From Acinetobacter sp. P8-3-8 (GTDB taxonomy: Bacteria; Pseudomonadota; Gammaproteobacteria; Pseudomonadales; Moraxellaceae), in assembly GCF_000214135.1 (NCBI RefSeq), contig NZ_AFIE01000002.1, positions 124,001-188,000 of the forward strand: a stretch of 64,000 nt of DNA, given 5' to 3'. Positions 8,432-17,841 of this stretch are shown here, one piece after another; position 1 is the first letter of the stretch, and every line of letters begins with the position of its first letter. The translations under genes were made by a program, and so were the position numbers. The notes under the pieces were generated by a model that did not search any database, was not told the origin of the DNA, and worked only from the letters and a program-made list of their open reading frames with translations.

Positions 8432-9370
8432 TTATAAAAAATAGTCTGTATCACTCTGAATTTTAGGCGAAATATGCTGTTCAACCCACGTTAACCATGC
8501 TCTTGTCTTAGCATCAATAAAATGACGTGATGGCAATAAAGTATAAACGCCAATATCAGGTGATCTCCAGTCTGCTAAGATGCGACGTAATCGTCCAGTG
8601 CGTACAGCCTCAATCACAGCAAAGGTTGGAAGCAATGCAATCCCCATGTCTTGCTGTACCATGTCCAGTAATAGTTCTGGTGTATCTGCAATCAATGGCC
8701 CTGTAATATCGATTTGATACGAACAACTATTTTCACTTACCAGATGCCATTGCGGTGTAATAGATGGGTTCACCAATCTTAAACATGCATGTTTTTGTAA
8801 ATCGTCTAATGATTTCGGTTCGCCATATTTTTCTAAATAAGCTGGTGATGCGCAAAGTAATGAAAATATTGTTCCAATTCGACGTGCAACAAATCTTGAG
8901 TCAGTCAAAGATTCGGTAAGATATAAACTAACATCAATTCCTTTTCCTAAAAGATCAGGTACATTTTGCGAAGTACGGTATTCAACCGTAAGCTCTGGAT
9001 AGGTTTGGCAGAACTCAGCCAGTATCGGGGACACATAATGATGACCAAAACTGACCATACTTAAAACACGTAAGCGCCCCTGCGGTTTGCTTGCCATTCC
9101 CATTGCTTGAGTTTCAGTTTCTTCTACCATTGCAAGCACTTGACGACATTGCTCTGCATAAGTTGCACCTATATCGGTCAATGCATGCTGTCTCGTAGAT
9201 CGTTGTAGTAATTTTGTACCTAAACGCCCTTCTAACTCGCTAATGAGTCGGGATACTTGCGCTGTTGTCAGTTCCATCTGCTCTGCGGCAGCGGTAAAAC
9301 TTCCACTATCAATGACTTTTAGGAAAGCATGCATTGCATGTAGTAATCCACCATCAAGATTTTTGCGCAT
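8432..9370 (-). CDS. LysR-family transcriptional regulator
   Basis: A LysR regulator of 312 residues from the ATG at 9370 (MRKNLDGGLLHAM). The frame stays open to 9460, giving 30 more residues that do not look like LysR sequence, so I prefer the internal start. The helix-turn-helix is at GSFTAAAEQMELTTAQVSRL, and the effector domain begins near LRVLSMVSFGHHYVS. It belongs to the CrgA/AaeR-like group. It is divergent from the large 2-oxoacid oxidoreductase gene, with a perfect 6-5-6 palindrome between them, so it is probably that gene's regulator. Confidence 0.85.
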   Translation of the reverse strand: MRKNLDGGLLHAMHAFLKVIDSGSFTAAAEQMELTTAQVSRLISELEGRLGTKLLQRSTRQHALTDIGATYAEQCRQVLAMVEETETQAMGMASKPQGRLRVLSMVSFGHHYVSPILAEFCQTYPELTVEYRTSQNVPDLLGKGIDVSLYLTESLTDSRFVARRIGTIFSLLCASPAYLEKYGEPKSLDDLQKHACLRLVNPSITPQWHLVSENSCSYQIDITGPLIADTPELLLDMVQQDMGIALLPTFAVIEAVRTGRLRRILADWRSPDIGVYTLLPSRHFIDAKTRAWLTWVEQHISPKIQSDTDYFL

Positions 9371-9514
9371 AACGTAAATATCTTTTTCTAAATTACGCAT
9401 TGTTGCACCAGTATGGATCAACCACAATGACATTAATGTACATACTTTGAACAGTTTCATTATCTTAAGTTGAACTGATCAATCTTTTCCTCAGTATGCC
9501 ATTTACTCCAAATA

Positions 9515-9531
9515 TTCAACCGGATGTTGAA
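9515..9531. promoter_or_regulatory. Candidate LysR operator, TTCAAC-N5-GTTGAA
   Basis: A perfect inverted repeat with a T-N11-A core sits in the divergent spacer, 43 bp before the oxidoreductase start. This is the textbook LysR site geometry. Binding by the adjacent regulator is inferred. Confidence 0.6.
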
Positions 9532-9573
9532 AAAAGAAAGTAGCTCGATCTACAAAATTCTAAGGAGACATAA

Positions 9574-12500
9574 ATGAATATAGCGACAAAATTTACTCCA
9601 AATAAAATTCCAACCAAGGATGTATCACTTGAAGATAAATATCTGAGTGATGACGGTACTGCTTACATGACAGGTATCCAAGCCATGGTGCGTCTACCAC
9701 TCGCACAAACACGGCGGGATACGTTAAACGGTTATCATACTGCTGGTTTTATTTCTGGTTATCGTGGTTCCCCTGTAGGAAACTATGATAATTTTCTCTG
9801 GCAAGTTGAAGGCATACTCAAAGACCATCATGTTGTTTTTCAACCTGGCGTAAATGAAGATCTCGCTGCTACTGCAATTTGGGGTACCCAACAAGCCAAT
9901 CTCGCAGGTCAAGGTAAATATGATGGCGTGACCGCATGGTGGTATGGCAAAGGCCCTGGTGTGGATCGTTCTGGAGATGTTCTCCGTCATGCTAATCTTG
10001 CAGGAACATCAGAGCGAGGTGGTGTGGTTGCCTTCTTTGGCGATGATCACTCTTGTAAATCTTCAAGTATTCCTCACCAATCAGAACATGTCATGATCGG
10101 TTGTGGCATTCCAATCTTTTACCCGACTTCAATACAACAAATTCTAGATTTAGGCGCGCATGCGGTCGCCCTGTCACGCTTTGCGGGTGTATGGACGTCG
10201 ATGAAATTGGTCAGTGAAGTTGTCGAAACCTCAGCTTCTGTTCATGTGGATTTAGATCGAGTCACTCCTGTTTTACCCAAAAATGTGCAAATGCCTGTAG
10301 ATGGTGTCAATATTCGTTGGCCAGATCACGGCATTCAACAAGAAGAACGCCTTTATCAATATCGCTTACCCGCTGTCTTGGCTTATGCACGTGAAAATCA
10401 ATTGAATCAGGTGACATGGCATTGTCCTGATGCGCGTATTGGTATTGCCGCAAGTGGTAAAGGTTATTTAGATACGATTGAAGCCTTACGCATTCTCGGA
10501 ATTGAAGGTGAAACAGCGCAACAGCTTGGATTAAGAGTGTATCAAGTTGCTTTAATTTGGCCTTTAGAACCGCAAGGTCTGCGTGAATTTGTCGAAGGTT
10601 TAGAAGAACTGATCGTTGTAGAAGAAAAACGCCCTATTCTTGAAGCACAAATCAAAGATGAACTCTATGCACTTCCAGATGGAAAACGCCCGCGTATCAT
10701 CGGTAAAGCGAGTGATGGAAAAGGTGAATGGAGTACATCGATTGATGAAGCACCTTTGATTGGTCACTATGAATTCCAACCTGAACCGATTGCAAAAATG
10801 TTGGCAGCTCGATTCTTAAAATTAGATCTTCCAGAAAGATTAAAAACGCAAATTCAAAATAGACTTGAGCTGTTACAAAAAGCAGAGCACGAGTCACGGC
10901 GTATTTTGGATATTGCAGAACGTAAACCTTTCTTTTGTAGCGGCTGCCCTCACAACTCATCAACTAAGTTACCCGAAGGCAGTCGTGCACTGGGCGGGAT
11001 TGGTTGTCATTATATTGCCGTGTTACAGAATCATGAAACAGAAACGTTCACGCAAATGGGTGGTGAAGGTGTGAGTTGGGCGGGTGCTTCTCATTTCACC
11101 AATGAAAAGCATATTTTTGCCAATCTAGGCGATGGAACCTATTTTCATTCAGGTTATCTTGCTATACGCCAAGCGATCGCTGCAAAACTCAATATGACCT
11201 ACAAAATTCTCTATAACGATGCAGTGGCAATGACAGGTGGACAACATGTCGATGGTCATCTGAGCGTGGCACAGTTAACACGACAATTGGATGCTGAAGG
11301 CATCACAAAACAAGTCATCGTCACGGATGAACCTGAGCTGATTCATGCCGAAGAAGGTATTGCGTCTCACGTCGAGATTTACCACAGAAATGAATTAGAT
11401 GATGTCCAACGCAAATTACGTGAGATTTCTGGGGTTACGGCGTTAATTTATGTTCAAACCTGTGCCAGTGAAAAACGTCGTCGCCGTAAACGCAATGCTT
11501 ATCCTGATGTTGCAGAACGAGTTTTTATCAATAGTGAAATTTGTGAAGGTTGCGGTGACTGTTCTAAACAATCGAACTGTTTGTCAATTGAACCTGTTGA
11601 AACCGTATTAGGAACCAAACGTCAAATTAATCAAAGCAGTTGTAACAAAGACTCTTCTTGTGTCGAAGGTTTCTGTCCAAGTTTTGTCACAGTCCATACC
11701 CGCGATATGAAACGTCCAGAAATATTCAAAGGTATAGAAGCTGGCTGGCCAGAAAAGCCTATCCTTCCTGAACTTGATCAAAAGCCCATCCGTATATTGG
11801 TCGGCGGTGTTGGTGGTACAGGTGTAGTTACAGCGGGTGCTTTATTGGGAATGGCTGCTCATTTGGAAGGTAAAGCTACACGTATCATGGATATGGCTGG
11901 ACTTGCTCAAAAAGGTGGTACGGTTTATTCCTACATACAACTCGCTACAGAAGATGAGCAAATCTCCGCAACCAAAATCCCTGCGGGACAATGTGATCTT
12001 TTAATCGGTGCAGATGCGATTGTTGCAGGCAGTAATGCGGCACTTTCTCGTTTAAAAGCTGATGCTGTTGTCATTGTCAATGAAGATGGTTCCCCTACTT
12101 CTGATTTCCTTGAGTCTCGTGATTGGTATGCGCCAATTACAGATTTGATTCATCGACTTCGTAGTAAAACGACTCAAGGAAAACTTACATCTTTACCTGT
12201 AACACGTATTGCCACACAAGTTCTGGGCGATGCAATCTTTGCAAATCAGATCTTACTTGGCATGGCTTGGCAAGCAGGTCAAATTCCATTGAAACGTGAA
12301 AGTATTGAGAAAGCAATCCATTTGAATGGTACAGCTACTGAAAAAAACCTTGAAGCTTTCCGCATCGGTTGCCATCTCATGAGTGATCCTGACTTAGCCA
12401 AACGAATTATTGCAACCATACCGACAACGAATAAACCAACCACGCTGGCTGAACTCATTGAAGATCGTTCTGCTCGTTTGGTTGAGTATTGGAATCAAGA

Positions 12501-13053
12501 TTATGCAACTCAGTATCGAACTCTGGTGAAACAAGCTGCCAAAGTTTTACCCGAAGAATTAACTGGAACCATTGCGACACAGCTATATAGAGTCATGGCG
12601 TATAAAGATGAATACGAAGTTGCGCGTTTACTCACAGGAAAAAGCTTTAAACAATCAATCGAAACGCAGTTTGGTCAAGGTCTACATTTAACCTATCACT
12701 TAGCACCTCCTGCTTTGGGTGCTCATGGTACCATACGCAAACGTGCTTTCGGATATTGGATGCGTATTCCGATGATGATTCTTGCTCGTCTACAGTGGCT
12801 TAGAGAGACTTTCCTTGATCCATTTGCTTTACAGCAAGAACGTCAAAAAGAACATGCTTGGCGTGATCGTTATATTACTTTTGTGAAAGCCATCAGCTCT
12901 GCACCTGAAAATTATGACTTATCTGTTGCTGAGCAAATCGCTCAATTACCAGCAGATGTACGAGGTTTTGGTCATGTCAAAATGCAAGCGATGGACGCAG
13001 CGATACAACGTTGGGATGAGCTTTCATTGAGTCTTCGTAAAGAATATGAATAG
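9574..13053 (+). CDS. Fused indolepyruvate ferredoxin oxidoreductase-family enzyme
   Basis: A 1159-residue single-chain enzyme joining the subunits that are separate in archaeal IorA/IorB. Residues 1-430 are the pyruvate-oxidoreductase-like region. Residues 450-640 are the thiamine diphosphate domain, with FFCSGCPHNSS and NLGDGTYFHSGYLAIRQ. A cysteine cluster follows (CEGCGDCSKQSNC and CVEGFCP, about 660-710). A gamma-subunit domain begins at GGVGGTGVVTAGALLG (about 750), and the tail after 950 is of the DUF6537 type. It probably oxidises aryl or branched-chain 2-oxoacids to acyl-CoA. A strong AAGGAGA site precedes the ATG. Substrate and electron acceptor are not shown by the sequence. Confidence 0.88.
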   Translation: MNIATKFTPNKIPTKDVSLEDKYLSDDGTAYMTGIQAMVRLPLAQTRRDTLNGYHTAGFISGYRGSPVGNYDNFLWQVEGILKDHHVVFQPGVNEDLAATAIWGTQQANLAGQGKYDGVTAWWYGKGPGVDRSGDVLRHANLAGTSERGGVVAFFGDDHSCKSSSIPHQSEHVMIGCGIPIFYPTSIQQILDLGAHAVALSRFAGVWTSMKLVSEVVETSASVHVDLDRVTPVLPKNVQMPVDGVNIRWPDHGIQQEERLYQYRLPAVLAYARENQLNQVTWHCPDARIGIAASGKGYLDTIEALRILGIEGETAQQLGLRVYQVALIWPLEPQGLREFVEGLEELIVVEEKRPILEAQIKDELYALPDGKRPRIIGKASDGKGEWSTSIDEAPLIGHYEFQPEPIAKMLAARFLKLDLPERLKTQIQNRLELLQKAEHESRRILDIAERKPFFCSGCPHNSSTKLPEGSRALGGIGCHYIAVLQNHETETFTQMGGEGVSWAGASHFTNEKHIFANLGDGTYFHSGYLAIRQAIAAKLNMTYKILYNDAVAMTGGQHVDGHLSVAQLTRQLDAEGITKQVIVTDEPELIHAEEGIASHVEIYHRNELDDVQRKLREISGVTALIYVQTCASEKRRRRKRNAYPDVAERVFINSEICEGCGDCSKQSNCLSIEPVETVLGTKRQINQSSCNKDSSCVEGFCPSFVTVHTRDMKRPEIFKGIEAGWPEKPILPELDQKPIRILVGGVGGTGVVTAGALLGMAAHLEGKATRIMDMAGLAQKGGTVYSYIQLATEDEQISATKIPAGQCDLLIGADAIVAGSNAALSRLKADAVVIVNEDGSPTSDFLESRDWYAPITDLIHRLRSKTTQGKLTSLPVTRIATQVLGDAIFANQILLGMAWQAGQIPLKRESIEKAIHLNGTATEKNLEAFRIGCHLMSDPDLAKRIIATIPTTNKPTTLAELIEDRSARLVEYWNQDYATQYRTLVKQAAKVLPEELTGTIATQLYRVMAYKDEYEVARLLTGKSFKQSIETQFGQGLHLTYHLAPPALGAHGTIRKRAFGYWMRIPMMILARLQWLRETFLDPFALQQERQKEHAWRDRYITFVKAISSAPENYDLSVAEQIAQLPADVRGFGHVKMQAMDAAIQRWDELSLSLRKEYE

Positions 13054-13158
13054 ATTTATATAAGTGGCTGATATCAAGTTTAGATTGTATTGATCATGTT
13101 CAGCTACTTGATTTTATATATCACTAATTTTTTACTCACGAGTCTTAAATTTGAGACT

Positions 13159-13192
13159 AGAGTCCACTATTAGAAAGCGTGGACTCTTTTTT
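13159..13192 (+). terminator. Intrinsic terminator after the oxidoreductase gene
   Basis: AGAGTCCAC pairs with GTGGACTCT over an 11-nt loop, followed by TTTTTTATT. It ends at the stop of the convergent AbiTii gene. Confidence 0.8.
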
Positions 13193-13193
13193 A

Positions 13194-14078
13194 TTAACCT
13201 AAAATTCCAAAATACTGTTGAAGACCTGTAGCAAGAAGACTACCTACAGCAACTTGCCAAGTACCATCAATAGACTTACCGAGCATTTTTGACATCCAAC
13301 CCTTTAGATCAGGGCTATATTCGCTTGGTGATTGTGGTAAAGGCGTAACATCGATGATAGTTTGTAGTTCTTGAATATCAGCGTCTTCAACACCATGACT
13401 TCTTAAGTTAGAAGCTAAATAGTTAAAATCGCCTTTAAACATATTGTTTAATGTTTGGTTTACTGTAGAGTTCGGGCTTTCAATCACATTCGCTTGATTA
13501 TTACCATTACCATTTTGAATGAAATTATTTTGCATAATCACAGATTCCTTTGATTCTATTTCATCACCAAATATACCTTTATTTTCCAGTTCAAAAATCC
13601 AATCCAAAATTTTATTTCGAACTTGTTCAAGTATGTTTGAAAATTCAGACTTATGAACAGCAAGATAAATTGGATTATTAGCCAAAGAGGGATTCTGCTT
13701 TTTTATACATCTACGCAATTCTTGATCGATCGCTTTCTTATCTTGCCTTAAAAATATATATTCACCAGAACGTTCAAGACAAGAAAAAATATTCGAAACG
13801 CCATCACGAATAATTTTAGAGTTTAAATGTTCTAAATTATGAGGAAACTCAACTGTTATCGAGGCTCCCATATTTCTTCTTATTTTCCAAACTCCAGATA
13901 TAACTCTATAAAAAGGTGGGAATGGGAATTCTGGATAGCCATTTAGTTCATTAGTTAAAAAATCAACCATCTCAAATTCATTAAACTTTTTAGAAAGATA
14001 TAGAGAGAACCTGACTAAGTCTGATATATCAGACTCTTTAGATAAAGCTATATACTTAAGCTTCCCAACTTCTTTCAT
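13194..14078 (-). CDS. AbiTii-domain protein (putative abortive infection)
   Basis: A 294-residue protein. The N-terminal 100 residues match the AbiTii pattern: a helical segment with SDISDLVRFSLYLSKKFNEF, then FLTNELNGYPEFPFPPFYRV. AbiTii is found in phage abortive-infection proteins. Residues 185-215 form an Asn-rich linker (QNGNGNNQ, SPNSTVNQTLNN). The C-terminus is a helical domain ending in a hydrophobic stretch, WQVAVGSLLATGLQQYFGI, which may meet a membrane or form an oligomer. It is a lone gene beside an inverted-repeat element, as expected of an accessory defence cargo. Its biochemical action is unknown. Confidence 0.7.
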   Translation of the reverse strand: MKEVGKLKYIALSKESDISDLVRFSLYLSKKFNEFEMVDFLTNELNGYPEFPFPPFYRVISGVWKIRRNMGASITVEFPHNLEHLNSKIIRDGVSNIFSCLERSGEYIFLRQDKKAIDQELRRCIKKQNPSLANNPIYLAVHKSEFSNILEQVRNKILDWIFELENKGIFGDEIESKESVIMQNNFIQNGNGNNQANVIESPNSTVNQTLNNMFKGDFNYLASNLRSHGVEDADIQELQTIIDVTPLPQSPSEYSPDLKGWMSKMLGKSIDGTWQVAVGSLLATGLQQYFGILG

Positions 14079-14109
14079 AGATTAAATCATTCAAAGTCAT
14101 TCTGAAGTC

Positions 14110-14251
14110 GCATAACTTCATTTTATGTTAAATAGAATATCTGAGACTGTAGCCTACACAACCTGTTTGTAGCTACAGTTCAGTAAAGTGAATCGCTGCA
14201 ATCATAATTCACGTTGCTGAGTATTCCAAGTAACATAATAAAAAGTTATGC
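14110..14251. mobile_element. MITE-like inverted-repeat element, copy 2
   Basis: A diverged copy of the element at 6050-6188. The ends are GCATAACTTCATTTTATGTTA and TAACATAATAAAAAGTTATGC. The first internal hairpin keeps its CTGTAGC/GCTACAG arms exactly. The second keeps pairing around GTGAAT/ATTCAC with two changed positions, one a G-U-compatible change. Same orientation as copy 1. It separates the AbiTii gene from a DUF1826 gene. Confidence 0.65.
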
Positions 14252-14320
14252 AGAAATCAGACCGCTACATGCCTAAGGCTAAGTGTTATGATTAAGCCCT
14301 GTTTATGATCTAATTCTCAT

Positions 14321-15019
14321 ATGAAAAATCCGTTTTCTGACAACGCCCAAATTGGAGTGGTTTCTACTTTCTCTGAACTTGTAAACTCCAAATTTCAAGG
14401 AGAAATGAATGCAATTTGCTGGCATAGAGATTTGATTGGTGATTTTAAAGAAATTGTGGCTAAACTTGAGTTAAAAGAGAATATTACAGAAGTTTCTATT
14501 GAAGATCTTTTAGCATTAAAGCTTTCAGAACAAGGAAATTTAGCAAGAGAAATTATTCTAAACGATATACTGCTATTAACCGATTTTGGCGCATCCCCTG
14601 CACTTAACTTACTGAAATGTTATGAGCGTGATGACGAGCTAGACTTCATTTCAACAGATGTATACTCGTTTCATATTGACCGCTCACCCATCGAAACAGA
14701 TACTTTCTTATGTACCTACCACGGCGCTGCAAGTGATATCGTGCCTAATGATCAAGTAGAGCAAAAAGTTTTGATTCCCAAGATCAGGGAAAAACTCAAA
14801 GAACTACATGATGGCCCAGAAGCTGAATTTGAAAATTTCCTAGAAGAATATTTTTTTGATTTGCATTATCAGCCTAAACCCAACGCAAAACCTATGAATT
14901 TAGGCTTAGGTCATCTTTGGCGCTTGGCGGTAGATCATCCTACACAAAAAGTCTTACCCTGTGTTCATCGAGCACCTGTCGAAAAGGATGGTGAGTATAG
15001 ATTACTGTTGATTTGTTAA
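14321..15019 (+). CDS. DUF1826-like protein
   Basis: A 232-residue cytosolic protein. The central motif FHIDRSPIETDTFLCTYHG and the C-terminal HRAPVEKDGEYRLLL resemble DUF1826 proteins, which share an H-x-D pair followed by a TY-x-G segment and a basic HR-P stretch. No activity is established for the family; some members sit near zinc-responsive genes in other proteobacteria, which is not the case here. It is preceded by the repeat element and ends 30 bp before the convergent flavin reductase gene. Confidence 0.6.
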   Translation: MKNPFSDNAQIGVVSTFSELVNSKFQGEMNAICWHRDLIGDFKEIVAKLELKENITEVSIEDLLALKLSEQGNLAREIILNDILLLTDFGASPALNLLKCYERDDELDFISTDVYSFHIDRSPIETDTFLCTYHGAASDIVPNDQVEQKVLIPKIREKLKELHDGPEAEFENFLEEYFFDLHYQPKPNAKPMNLGLGHLWRLAVDHPTQKVLPCVHRAPVEKDGEYRLLLIC

Positions 15020-15048
15020 AAAATTTATTCCATATTAAAGACATTGAT

Positions 15049-15540
15049 TTAAGCGGCTTCTACTTCACCTACCTGATGATAAGCACGATTAAAATAAACC
15101 AGACCATGTTCATGCTGGCTTTGTCGAATTGCGACAATACGACAAATAAAAATAGTATGCGTTCCAACCGCTTGAATTTGATCAATTGCACAATCAAAAT
15201 TCACCAAAGCATCCCTTAAAACGGGCGCACCTGTTTTTAATTCCGTCCAAACACCGTGTTTAAACCGTTGTTCTGAACTCATTTTAGAAGAAAATACGTT
15301 AGAGATATCCTCATGCTGTGAACCCAAAACATTCACCGTTAAAATTTTATTTTCTACAAAATATTCATGTGATCTAGAAGCTTTATTCATACAAACCAAT
15401 AATGTCGGCGGTGTATCCGTAACGCTACACACGGCGGATGCAGTGAATCCATGACGACCTGATGCCCCTGCTGTGGTCACCACATTGACTGCACTTGTTA
15501 ACAAAGACATTGCATTTTTAAAGTCTGTTGCTTCAACCAT
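15049..15540 (-). CDS. Flavin reductase (HpaC/DIM6-NTAB family)
   Basis: A 163-residue FMN-binding split-barrel protein from the ATG at 15540, with an AGGA site 8 bases upstream. Typical motifs are the start FKNAMSLLTSAVNVVTT, the flavin-binding GFTASAVCSVTDTPPTLLVC and the C-terminal HTIFICRIVAI. Such enzymes use NAD(P)H to supply reduced FMN or FAD to oxygen-dependent partners. It is the last gene after DUF1852 and the core methionine synthase, with a 229 bp gap. It may therefore feed reduced flavin to that oxygen-requiring system; this is inference from position. Confidence 0.82.
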   Translation of the reverse strand: MVEATDFKNAMSLLTSAVNVVTTAGASGRHGFTASAVCSVTDTPPTLLVCMNKASRSHEYFVENKILTVNVLGSQHEDISNVFSSKMSSEQRFKHGVWTELKTGAPVLRDALVNFDCAIDQIQAVGTHTIFICRIVAIRQSQHEHGLVYFNRAYHQVGEVEAA

Positions 15541-15769
15541 CACTTTGTTCCTAAGTTCCTATATGAAACTATACATATTTCTGTATTTTTATATTCCACA
15601 CGATTTCGTTTCGCAGGCATATATATCTTGAGAATGAATGGAGTAGTAGTGTAGTAGTAAAGATATGTCCGTTTGGGAGTCAGGGCTACTTGCTTGATTG
15701 TGAATAATATTCAATCAAAAACGTAACCCTTTACACACCACTACTTGGCTAAGTATTTTTGCTAAATCA

Positions 15770-16798
15770 CTAAACCGAAAGTTCTCTACGGATGATTTCT
15801 GCACCTGCACTTAAAGCATTGAGCTTGCCTCTTGCCACTTCACGAGCCAAAGGCGCCATACCGCAATTGGTCGAAGGATAAAGTTTATCAGCATCGACAA
15901 ACTGAAGTGCTTTGCGTAGCGTATCTGCAACTTGCTCAGGTGTCTCAATGGTATTGGTTGCCACATCAATCGCACCAACCATGACTTTTTTGCCGCGGAT
16001 CAGTTCAATCAGATCCATTGGCACACGAGAGTTTTGACATTCGAGTGAGATAATATCGATCTTAGACTTTTGAAGTTTAGGGAATGCCTCTTCATATTGA
16101 CGCCATTCTGAACCTAAAGTCTTTTTCCAATCTGTATTGGCTTTGATGCCATAGCCATAGCAAATATGAACCGCAGTTTCACATTTAAGCCCTTCAAGTG
16201 CTCGTTCAAGCGTTGCAACCCCCCAATCATTTACTTCATCAAAGAACACATTAAACGCGGGCTCATCAAACTGGATAATATCCACACCCGCAGCTTCTAA
16301 TTCTCTCGCTTCTTGATTGAGAATTTTGGCAAATTCCCAAGCCAGTTTTTCACGGCTTTTGTAGTGACCATCATATAGTGTATCAATCATGGTCATTGGT
16401 CCAGGCAATGCCCATTTAATTGGTTGTGTTGTTTGACTACGCAAAAACTTAGCATCTTCAACAAAAACAGGCTTTTGACGAGAAACAGCACCTACCACTG
16501 AGGGCACACTTGCATCATAACGATTACGGATACGCACCGTTTCACGTTTCTCAAAGTCAACACCGTCAAGGTGTTCAATAAATGTGGTAACAAAATGTTG
16601 ACGGGTTTGCTCGCCATCACTGACGATATTAATGCCTGCATGTTGCTGTTCTTGCAATGACAAACGTAAAGCGTCTTGTTTTGCTTCAAGTAATGCCTCA
16701 CCCTCTAATTTCCAAGGTGACCAAAGCTTTTCTGGCTCTGCAAGCCAAGATGGTTTAGGTAAACTGCCAGCCGTTGATGTTGGTAATAAAATTGCCAT
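15770..16798 (-). CDS. mesD: Core methionine synthase without folate domain (MesD type)
   Basis: A 342-residue protein equivalent to the catalytic C-terminal half of MetE; a full MetE is about 750 residues. Zinc-ligand candidates are visible as His/Cys in AVHICYGYG and Cys in STNCGMAPLAREV. The start MAILLPTSTAGSLPKP (ATG at 16798) is more likely than the upstream TTG at 16837. Price and colleagues described the MesD family as methionine synthases that use neither methyl-folate nor cobalamin but need a DUF1852 protein and oxygen. The DUF1852 gene lies immediately upstream, so this pair fits that system closely. Confidence 0.88.
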   Translation of the reverse strand: MAILLPTSTAGSLPKPSWLAEPEKLWSPWKLEGEALLEAKQDALRLSLQEQQHAGINIVSDGEQTRQHFVTTFIEHLDGVDFEKRETVRIRNRYDASVPSVVGAVSRQKPVFVEDAKFLRSQTTQPIKWALPGPMTMIDTLYDGHYKSREKLAWEFAKILNQEARELEAAGVDIIQFDEPAFNVFFDEVNDWGVATLERALEGLKCETAVHICYGYGIKANTDWKKTLGSEWRQYEEAFPKLQKSKIDIISLECQNSRVPMDLIELIRGKKVMVGAIDVATNTIETPEQVADTLRKALQFVDADKLYPSTNCGMAPLAREVARGKLNALSAGAEIIRRELSV

Positions 16799-16848
16799 TT
16801 TAAATCTTCTATCTCTATTATCTATTTCAGGTATCAATTTCAGGTCAA

Positions 16849-17841
16849 TTAAGCAGCGTTACTGTTTACGGTGTAATTCGCAGCCCATTGCTCAAGGATG
16901 TTTTGATAAGGCTTGATAAAGTTTTCTTCCGTCCATTTACCTTGTTTTACTGCCAATTGACCACGTTCAACACGGTCATAAACGATTCGTGTTAATGAGT
17001 AATCTGGATACTCCAAACTTGCTTGATACACTTGTGCTGCTGATGAATTTGCATTGTAAATTTCAGGACGATAAATCTTTTGGAATGTTTCCATGGTGCT
17101 AATCGCACTGATGAGCTCAAAGTCACTGTAATCATGCAGTAAATCACCTGCAAAATAGAACGCTAACGGTGCAACGCTACCTTTCGGCATGAAAAAGCGA
17201 ACCTGTAAACCCATTTTATGGAAATACTCATCGGTACGAGAGTATTCATCTTGTTTATACTCCACACCTAAAACAGGATGCTCATTGGCAGTACGATGAT
17301 ATTTCTTCGCCGTTGAAACACTTAAACAAATCGCAGGCTGTTGATTAAACTCTGCTTTAAAAGTCTCTGAATTCACAAGGTATTGATAAAGCTTGCCATG
17401 TAAATCACCAAAACCTTCAGGTGCATACGATGTTGAACTCGCTTGATTGTGTTCTTTTAACACCACACTAAAATCGTAGTCACGTACATAAGATGAGAAA
17501 CTATTTCCAATCATGCCTTCGATACGTTGATTGGTGTGATGATCTGTAATTGTACTTTTCAGCATTTCAATGATCGGGAAAGCTTGACCATTGCCTTCAA
17601 TATCCAAATTCGCAGAAATAATATCGATTTCAAGTGAATAGCGATCACCATTTGGGTTGTCTGATTGTGCTAAGGCATTGAAACGATTATTGATCATTCG
17701 GAGCGTATTGCGTAGGTTCTGTTCACGACTTTCACCACGCGCCAAATTAGCAAAGTTAGTTGTTAAGCGTGTGTTATCTGCTGGTTGATAGTTTTCATCA
17801 AAACGAATGCGTTTAATTGAACATGCAAACTCTGTACTCAT
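16849..17841 (-). CDS. mesX: DUF1852 protein, MesD partner (MesX)
   Basis: A 330-residue protein of the DUF1852 family (MSTEFACSIKRIRFDENYQP, GDRYSLEIDIISANLDIEG, and HKMGLQVRFFMPKG). Published genetics show DUF1852 is required for MesD-dependent methionine synthesis in aerobic bacteria and that oxygen is needed. How it supplies the methyl group is unresolved to my knowledge. It is the first gene of the operon, 50 bp ahead of the preferred mesD start. The upstream spacer has one MetR-like half-palindrome. Confidence 0.88.
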   Translation of the reverse strand: MSTEFACSIKRIRFDENYQPADNTRLTTNFANLARGESREQNLRNTLRMINNRFNALAQSDNPNGDRYSLEIDIISANLDIEGNGQAFPIIEMLKSTITDHHTNQRIEGMIGNSFSSYVRDYDFSVVLKEHNQASSTSYAPEGFGDLHGKLYQYLVNSETFKAEFNQQPAICLSVSTAKKYHRTANEHPVLGVEYKQDEYSRTDEYFHKMGLQVRFFMPKGSVAPLAFYFAGDLLHDYSDFELISAISTMETFQKIYRPEIYNANSSAAQVYQASLEYPDYSLTRIVYDRVERGQLAVKQGKWTEENFIKPYQNILEQWAANYTVNSNAA

